Below, one piece after another: positions 59,262 through 64,000 of a DNA stretch of 64,000 bases; the first letter of the stretch is position 1; each line of letters starts with the position of its first letter. The stretch comes from Streptomyces sp. NRRL B-24484. GTDB lineage: Bacteria > Actinomycetota > Actinomycetes > Streptomycetales > Streptomycetaceae. The translations under genes were made by a program, and so were the position numbers. The notes under the pieces are model-generated. The model ran no database searches and had not been told where the DNA came from. It saw nothing but the letters and a program-made list of their open reading frames with translations. Where the stretch lies: the NCBI RefSeq assembly GCF_000717715.1, contig NZ_JOAI01000023.1, positions 1 through 64,000 of the forward strand, written 5' to 3'.

Positions 59262-59340
59262 GGTTGTTGGGTCCTCCGGGGTGCGTGCGGATATGGGAAA
59301 GGGCCCGCCCCGGGACGGGTGCGGGCCCTGCATCTCGTGC

Positions 59341-59901
59341 TTAGGCGGTTATGCCGGTGTGGTGCGCGAGACGATCACAAAGCTGCTTGAGTTCCTCGAT
59401 CAGCGCAGCCGGGTCGCCTCCGGCCTGTGCCAGGTCGTTGTATCGAGTGGTGATGCGACGGTAGTCGTCGGCGAGCATTCCTTGAGCCGCAGTGGGCACG
59501 GTGCGGGCCCAGCTCGACGTGTACGGGATCTCTACTCCGAGGATGGAGGCGGGGTTCCTTGCGCGGTAGTTGACGTAACGAGGAGCCTTGGTCGACGCGC
59601 GCCCCTCGGCCTTGTTGCAGCCGCCGCAGAGCCAACCGCGCATGAGGTTCGTCCTGTGGTCGTGGTCTCGCTCCAGTGGACCGCGTATTGCTCGGAGTCC
59701 CTTCCCGCAGATGGCACACCGCCATTTCTGCCACTCCAGCATGACGGACATGAGTTGATCACGCCGGACTGAGAGATCGGGGGAGAAGCTGTCGGAGCCG
59801 TACCACTCGACGTGGTTGCGGAATCGATCGTTGACGCGCCATGACCAGCACGCAGGCGGTCGGTTGGGGTCATCCCTGCGGGGACTCGGTGGGACCATCA
59901 T
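59341..59901 (-). CDS. Endonuclease VII-like HNH nuclease
   Basis: A 186-aa protein with the treble-clef endonuclease VII core: CAICGKGL, the DHDH catalytic motif in LERDHDHRTNLMRGWLCGGC and CGGCN. Phage T4 endo VII resolves branched DNA during packaging; in actinophages such genes often lie in head operons and may also be free-standing homing nucleases. Its location between the scaffold gene and the small Rmf-like gene is compatible with both. Confidence 0.85.
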   Translation of the reverse strand: MMVPPSPRRDDPNRPPACWSWRVNDRFRNHVEWYGSDSFSPDLSVRRDQLMSVMLEWQKWRCAICGKGLRAIRGPLERDHDHRTNLMRGWLCGGCNKAEGRASTKAPRYVNYRARNPASILGVEIPYTSSWARTVPTAAQGMLADDYRRITTRYNDLAQAGGDPAALIEELKQLCDRLAHHTGITA

Positions 59902-59927
59902 CCCAACTTACTTGGCACTACTGACAA

Positions 59928-60119
59928 TTACTGGTCGCCTGGACCCCAGCGATTTTGCTCGGCAAGTAGGAAGGTGGGCCGTTCGGCGGCGTACCCGCGG
60001 ACCCACGCGAGCCGCAGCAGGGACTCGCGCGGGTGCGGGCACACGGTCACCGACTGTCCGGCTCGGGCGGCGTCGCGGCCCGCTGCCGCGGCGCGCACAG
60101 CGTCGCCTCGAAATCCCAT
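59928..60119 (-). CDS. Rmf/CrpP-like small protein
   Basis: A 63-aa protein: GFRGDAVRAAAAGRDAARAG, CPHPRESLLRLAWVRGYA. This is the short motif of the Rmf/CrpP fold family, which contains the ribosome modulation factor and a fluoroquinolone-modifying CrpP. It is widespread in actinophages, function unknown there. ATG 60119 follows AGGGGG. Confidence 0.7.
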   Translation of the reverse strand: MGFRGDAVRAAAAGRDAARAGQSVTVCPHPRESLLRLAWVRGYAAERPTFLLAEQNRWGPGDQ

Positions 60120-60130
60120 GGCACCCCCTG

Positions 60131-62362
60131 TCAGAAGCGGTTGCGGACGTCGGCACCGCTCTTGCGGGCGGTGTCGGCGGCGGCCGAGCGCACGCCGGTG
60201 AGCTGCTCGGTGTACTCGGCGAGCGTGGTCCGGGGGCTGACCTCGGCCCAATACCTTTTCAGCTCCTCGGATGCGCGGGCGTAGGCGATGTGGGCGGGCC
60301 CACTGAACAGCGAGAGCGGGTCGACGCCGTCGCGCTCGGCCCTCTTGGTGAGCAGGTAGCCGCGGCACCACTCCTCAGCATCGAGCCACTGCTGATACAC
60401 GAACTCGTCGTACATCTGCCGCACCTGCTCGCGGCTGAACGCGCTTCGGTTGCCGGCCTCCCTCCACTCCCGTTCGGCGAGCCACCGCTCGGCCGCCGGG
60501 AGGCGGTCCCACGGGTGTTCGTCGGGCGCCTGGTCGATCCACGACCAGTCGTCCATCCGGGAGCCCGGGCGCAGCGCGTCGTCGAGGGCTGCCCGGTTCG
60601 CGAGCTGCGCCTCGACGCCGTGCCCGGCCGCCGGGGCGGGCGGGGTGACGGGGTATCGGCGGTCGAGCTCGTCGGCGATGCTCGCCGCCTCGGACGGGTC
60701 GGTGTAGCGCATCGCCCAGCCGAGCACGTCGTCGGCCATGGTGGACAGGTCGTCGCGCAGCCGGCCGCCGGGGAACACCTGCGCGAGCAGCTGCCGGCGG
60801 TCCGCCTCCGCGGCGAGCTGGGCGAGCTCGTCGCCGGTGGCGTGCCGGGCTCGTTCGGCGAGCTGCCGCTCGGACATGGCGATCAGGTCGCGGCGGGCGC
60901 CGGGCAGGGCGGCGTCGATGTCGCGCCGGTCCAGCTCGGCCGCCACCCGCAGTACCCCGCGGTCGTCGAGCAGCGGCAGCGCGCGGGCGAGCTCGTCGTC
61001 GCCGAACTCGACGAGGTTCTCGGCGAGTCGGCCGCCGGACCGGATGCGGTCGAGCAGCTGCTGCTCGTCGCGCCGGCTCGCTTCGGCCTCGATGCGGGCG
61101 CGGTCGCGCTCGTCGAGGGTGCCGTGCCGCATGGCGGCGCCGAGCTGCTCGTCGCTCATCTCGGCCGGCGTCCGGTGGTCGCCGGCCCGCACCCGGGCGG
61201 CCTCGACCGAATCCGGGTCGAGCGGCCGGCGGGGCTCGGGCAGGTTGCCGGCCCCGGGCTGCTCCCGGTACCGGAGTCGTTTCAGGTCGGGGTGTGCGGC
61301 GAGATGCTCGCGCATCCGGCCCTGCCAGTCGCGCACGCGCTGCTCGGCTACCTGCCGCGCTTCGGGGGTCATGGCGCCGGCGGCGCGGTTCTTGTACTTG
61401 CGGATCTGGCGCTCGATCGCGCGCTGCCTCTGGCCGGCCTCGTAGCCGGTGCCGTCCGAGCGCATCGGCGGCACGATCGACGTCACGCCCGGGGTGTACG
61501 CCGAGAGGCTGTGTCGGCAGTTGGGGTGCTGGAATCCCGCCTTGCGGGCTTCCTCGACGCTGCCGGCGACCCACACGCGCAGCATGCGGCCGTCGTCGGT
61601 GGCGTGCTCGACCTCGACCTCGTGCCGCCCGTCCGGGCCGGACAGGGTCAACAGTTTGCCCTCCCACTTGCGGCACAGGGGGCACTCGCGGGGGGCGTTG
61701 GACACGATGACCAGGTCGACGCCGGCGGCCTGCAGCCGGTCGGTTTGGCCGGCGACCGCGGCGCGGCCGACGGCGGTTCGCACGGCCATCTCGGCGTAGC
61801 TCGTCATCTGCCATGCCCGGCCGGACCGGTCCACGAAGGATTTCAGGCCGCGGTCGGCGAATCGCTCCATGGCGCGGGCGGCTGCCTGGCGGCGGGTGTC
61901 GATGCCGAGCAGGGGAGTAGCGGCGACCTCGGAGACGACCTGTCGGTATCCGTCCTCGACGCCGCGCAGGATGCCGCGATGCGTGGCGGTGACGAGCTCG
62001 ATCGTTTCGGCGGCGAGCCGGTCGACGGCGCGGCCGGCCGGCGTCGACTCCGCGATGCGCGCGGCGTCGACGTCGGCCAGGGCGCCGAGCTCGGCCAGGC
62101 CCGTACGGGCGCCGCGGTTGAAAGCCTCCGCGACGACGTCGTGCACCTCGGTCGTCATGGCGGTGCCGAGCGCGTCGACGACGCCCTGCGCCGCACGGCG
62201 CAGCGGCTGCACGTCCGCCAACTTGGCGACCGCCCACCCAGGGGCCTCGAATCCGTCGGCGAGCTGCCTGGCCACGATGCCGAGCAGACGCTGCTCGGCA
62301 TCGGCGTACAGGTCCCGGACCCGGTCGGCGAGATCCTCAGCCATCCACGGGGAGACGGGCAC
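60131..62362 (-). CDS. MuF-like minor head protein with long repeat-bearing C-terminus
   Basis: A 743-aa protein. The N-terminal 330 residues are a phage minor capsid domain: SYAEMAVRTAVGRAAVAGQ, NAPRECPLCRKWEGK and HPNCRHSLSAYTPG. A long C-terminal extension follows with degenerate helical repeats (ELARALPLLDDRGVLRVAAE, ELAQLAAEADRRQLL, EAASIADELDRRY). It ends in a unique domain (SRMDDWSWIDQAPDEHPWDR). GTG 62362 is preferred over TTG 62377. Such fusions can carry effector domains packed with the head. Confidence 0.82.
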   Translation of the reverse strand: MPVSPWMAEDLADRVRDLYADAEQRLLGIVARQLADGFEAPGWAVAKLADVQPLRRAAQGVVDALGTAMTTEVHDVVAEAFNRGARTGLAELGALADVDAARIAESTPAGRAVDRLAAETIELVTATHRGILRGVEDGYRQVVSEVAATPLLGIDTRRQAAARAMERFADRGLKSFVDRSGRAWQMTSYAEMAVRTAVGRAAVAGQTDRLQAAGVDLVIVSNAPRECPLCRKWEGKLLTLSGPDGRHEVEVEHATDDGRMLRVWVAGSVEEARKAGFQHPNCRHSLSAYTPGVTSIVPPMRSDGTGYEAGQRQRAIERQIRKYKNRAAGAMTPEARQVAEQRVRDWQGRMREHLAAHPDLKRLRYREQPGAGNLPEPRRPLDPDSVEAARVRAGDHRTPAEMSDEQLGAAMRHGTLDERDRARIEAEASRRDEQQLLDRIRSGGRLAENLVEFGDDELARALPLLDDRGVLRVAAELDRRDIDAALPGARRDLIAMSERQLAERARHATGDELAQLAAEADRRQLLAQVFPGGRLRDDLSTMADDVLGWAMRYTDPSEAASIADELDRRYPVTPPAPAAGHGVEAQLANRAALDDALRPGSRMDDWSWIDQAPDEHPWDRLPAAERWLAEREWREAGNRSAFSREQVRQMYDEFVYQQWLDAEEWCRGYLLTKRAERDGVDPLSLFSGPAHIAYARASEELKRYWAEVSPRTTLAEYTEQLTGVRSAAADTARKSGADVRNRF

Positions 62363-62418
62363 GCGATCACCCCCCAACGGCCAACGGCGTTGTCAGCGCG
62401 GCCAGATACCGTCGGTCC

Positions 62419-63423
62419 ATGACGAATGCGCCCGCCGAGTTCAAGCTCGGACAGATCGGCACCCGCCCGCAGATCTGTGCCGTCTACGGAGGTAGCCGGA
62501 ACAGTGGTGGGATCGTGCCCTCACGCGAGCGGAAGAGCATCACTCTGTTCTCCGATCACGAGGTCGGAGTCACGTTCGGGTACCACGACGGATGGCTCGC
62601 CGAAGAGGACGAGGTCGGCCCGATCTTCGAATACACGGGCGCAGGCAAGAAGGGACACCAGACCTTCACCGGCAAGTACGGCGGTAACAATGCTGCTGTC
62701 CGGGACCACGTCAAGGCTGGTCGTCGCCTGCATGTGTTCGTCGCGGTCGACACGGTGCCGGGCACCGGCACCAAGCGGCACCGGTACGTCGGCGAGTTCA
62801 CTCTCGACACGGCAAAGCCCTACGTCGTCCGCGAATCCCTTGGCGAGGACAAGCAGCCGCGGCGTGCGATCGTCTTCCGGCTGCGTCCGGTCGGCATCGT
62901 GCAGCGTGTAGCCGAAGACGAGATCCCGCCGGCAGCAGTCACCGGAGGGAAGCTGGTCGCCGCGGCAATCACCGCCTGCAAGCTCATCGAGCCGGAGAAG
63001 AACACGAAGAAAAAGGGCAAGCGGTCCGCCGTGCCGGAAGTCGAGGCGCAGCGCCGTGAGGCGTACCTCAGCGACGCATTCGAGGCGTACCTCACCGCGC
63101 AGCAGCACACCGTCGGCCGCTTCCAGATCAAGATCAAGGGCCGAACGTCAACCCTGCTCACGGATCTGTACGACCAGACCGACCACGTGCTGTACGAGCT
63201 CAAGGGCACCAACACCCGTGAGGCGGTCCGCATGGCGCTCGGCCAGCTGCTCGACTACGGCCGGTACGTGAAGACCGACGAGCACCCCGAGATGCCGCGC
63301 CGCGTGGTGCTGCTGCCCTCCCTCCCCGACGAGGACCTGCAGGAACTGCTCGCCGATCACGGGATCGGCATTGCCTACCAGGACGGCGACACGTTCATCG
63401 GTGTGCCGCCGTCCCTCAGCTGA
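62419..63423 (+). CDS. SRA-like/PD-(D/E)XK endonuclease, candidate type IV restriction enzyme
   Basis: A 334-aa protein on the plus strand inside the head operon. Residues about 24-130 (GGSRNSGGIVPSR, FGYHDGWL, IFEYTGAGKKGHQTF, GNNAAVRDHVKAGRRLHVF, RYVGEFTL) follow the modified-base-binding SRA domain of ScoMcrA-type enzymes. Residues 218-285 hold a PD-(D/E)XK signature: TDLYD (Asp249), YELKGT (Glu260, Lys262) and GQLLDYGRY. Canonical ScoMcrA relatives carry an HNH nuclease instead. It may cleave modified DNA of other phages. No clear ribosome site before ATG 62419; it may be leaderless. Its 3' end overlaps the portal stop by 8 bases. Confidence 0.7.
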   Translation: MTNAPAEFKLGQIGTRPQICAVYGGSRNSGGIVPSRERKSITLFSDHEVGVTFGYHDGWLAEEDEVGPIFEYTGAGKKGHQTFTGKYGGNNAAVRDHVKAGRRLHVFVAVDTVPGTGTKRHRYVGEFTLDTAKPYVVRESLGEDKQPRRAIVFRLRPVGIVQRVAEDEIPPAAVTGGKLVAAAITACKLIEPEKNTKKKGKRSAVPEVEAQRREAYLSDAFEAYLTAQQHTVGRFQIKIKGRTSTLLTDLYDQTDHVLYELKGTNTREAVRMALGQLLDYGRYVKTDEHPEMPRRVVLLPSLPDEDLQELLADHGIGIAYQDGDTFIGVPPSLS

Positions 63424-64000
63424 CGAACGCCGGGACCGGGTCGGCAATGGCCAGTCCGGTCTCGGCGTGGATGCGCTGCACCTCGGCCGCGACCGCATTG
63501 CGGTCCCACTCGGGGTGCAGGATGCGCACCTTCGTCTCGGTGGATACGGCCTGCGCCTGCGCGAGGAGAGATAACGTCTGTGCTGTCGACGTTGGGTCTT
63601 CGGCGACCGCCGGCCCGACGGCGACTCGGGGCCGCTCGGGGGTGACGGTGGAGAAGCCGAGCGCCCGGTCCAGCTGCAGCAGCGTGCCGAGAATCCCGGC
63701 CAGCGGCGGGCAGGTGTAGCGGGCTTTCGTCTTCCGGGTGGTCATGCTCCGATGCTCGCGCGCGTCAACCTCCGTGGCAGTCATGGCGGTTGATCCACCG
63801 TCGAGCCCGAACGTCTGCGCCGAGTAGCCGGCGCTCTCGGCGATCTGCCGCACGAGCGCGTCGGCGGACCGCTGGTGCTCCTCGACCCGGATCGCGAACT
63901 GCGACAGCGTGATGCCGGCACCGGTCTCGGTCGGCGGGATATCGAGGGCGTGCCAGATGTCCCGGTCCTCGTCGAACGTGGCCCCGTTGCCCGGCCCGCG
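63416..64000 (-). CDS. Portal protein, C-terminal part (partial)
   Basis: The last 195 or so codons of a portal gene, running off the window edge. The segment RVEEHQRSADALVRQIAESA followed by GYSAQTFGLDGG and ATEVDAREHRSM is typical of SPP1-type portal C-terminal halves. Large terminase is expected upstream beyond 64000. Confidence 0.85.
   Translation of the reverse strand, partial: RGPGNGATFDEDRDIWHALDIPPTETGAGITLSQFAIRVEEHQRSADALVRQIAESAGYSAQTFGLDGGSTAMTATEVDAREHRSMTTRKTKARYTCPPLAGILGTLLQLDRALGFSTVTPERPRVAVGPAVAEDPTSTAQTLSLLAQAQAVSTETKVRILHPEWDRNAVAAEVQRIHAETGLAIADPVPAFVS

Larger units (their letters stand above)
38011..64000. mobile_element. Integrated siphovirus prophage (one end; continues past the window)
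   Basis: From 38011 gene content changes from host to phage. The minus-strand order portal, minor head, scaffold, major capsid, connectors, tail terminator, major tail, chaperones, tape measure, distal tail, fibres, endolysin, holin defines a long-tailed virus with an HK97-fold capsid. An accessory zone (38218-44361) adjoins the junction. No integrase, terminase or replication genes are in the window, so the element is at least 26 kb and probably about 40-50 kb. Confidence 0.88.

Noticed and set aside
59816..62422. 868-residue plus-strand frame opposite the minor head gene
   Set aside because: Ala/Gly/Arg/Val shadow of a gene with clear minor-capsid motifs.
1..64000. CRISPR arrays or insertion sequences
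   Set aside because: No regularly spaced direct repeats and no transposase motifs were seen.

Overview
The window is high-GC actinobacterial DNA from the Streptomycetaceae (Streptomyces or Kitasatospora). The evidence is strong third-position GC bias, Streptomyces-type housekeeping genes (serS next to pheA, a Sco/ECuC/CopCD copper-delivery operon, LCP and SseB-like proteins), a cluster of Streptomyces-type DnaA boxes and a perfect ParB parS palindrome. The DnaA-box cluster and parS both suggest the host part lies in the oriC-proximal core of a linear chromosome.

Host chromosome, 1 to about 38010. It starts with the N-terminus of a flavin-dependent monooxygenase and a polytopic membrane protein. 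A four-gene ABC exporter locus follows (two ATPases, two ABC-2 permeases), then an MFS transporter with its FadR-type regulator, an LCP cell-wall ligase, and a HAD phosphatase overlapping serS. The serS-pheA gap carries at least six DnaA-box-like 9-mers. A minus-strand copper block (13540-18535) encodes YcnI, Sco, ECuC, a CopC-CopD-YtkA fusion and a membrane protein. Next come an anti-sigma-like ATPase, an amidase, a TetR regulator with a likely operator in front of an alpha/beta hydrolase, DUF5302, a 34-aa membrane peptide, a PP2C-like protein, a pirin behind a 43-nt palindrome, SseB-like, a long acyl-CoA dehydrogenase, M18 aminopeptidase, a thioredoxin-NHL protein with an internal parS, a B-lectin protein, an APH(3')-like kinase, an isochorismatase/GlxA-type regulator pair, a LURP-one protein, and a glutathionylspermidine-synthase-like/lipoprotein/DUF350 locus.

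Prophage, about 38011 to beyond 64000. A host GNAT acetyltransferase gene is cut so that only its 3' part (37762-38010) survives; this is taken as one end of an integrated siphovirus. Next to the junction is an accessory zone (38218-44361): two GNATs, a GntR regulator facing a divergent operator-like repeat, a JmjC oxygenase, an unknown 160-aa protein, a DUF397-like peptide, an anti-sigma-like ATPase and an XRE-TPR regulator. The last three recall the WhiJ/AbaA-type regulatory sets that streptomycetes use in development. The late region then runs on the minus strand, read from 64000 downward: portal, MuF-like minor head protein, Rmf/CrpP-like peptide, endonuclease VII, scaffold, major capsid protein, connectors, tail terminator, major tail protein, tail assembly chaperones with a canonical -1 slippery heptamer, tape measure, distal tail protein, tail fibres, amidase endolysin and holin. 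Terminase and integrase are not in the window.

Two plus-strand insertions interrupt the late operon. One is a lower-GC pair (54584-56113: a GNAT-like protein and a membrane-anchored protein). The other is a single gene (62419-63423) whose N-terminus resembles the modified-base-reading SRA domain of ScoMcrA and whose C-terminus carries a PD-(D/E)XK nuclease signature. This candidate prophage-borne type IV restriction enzyme is, with the accessory cassette, the most promising lead for an undescribed system.
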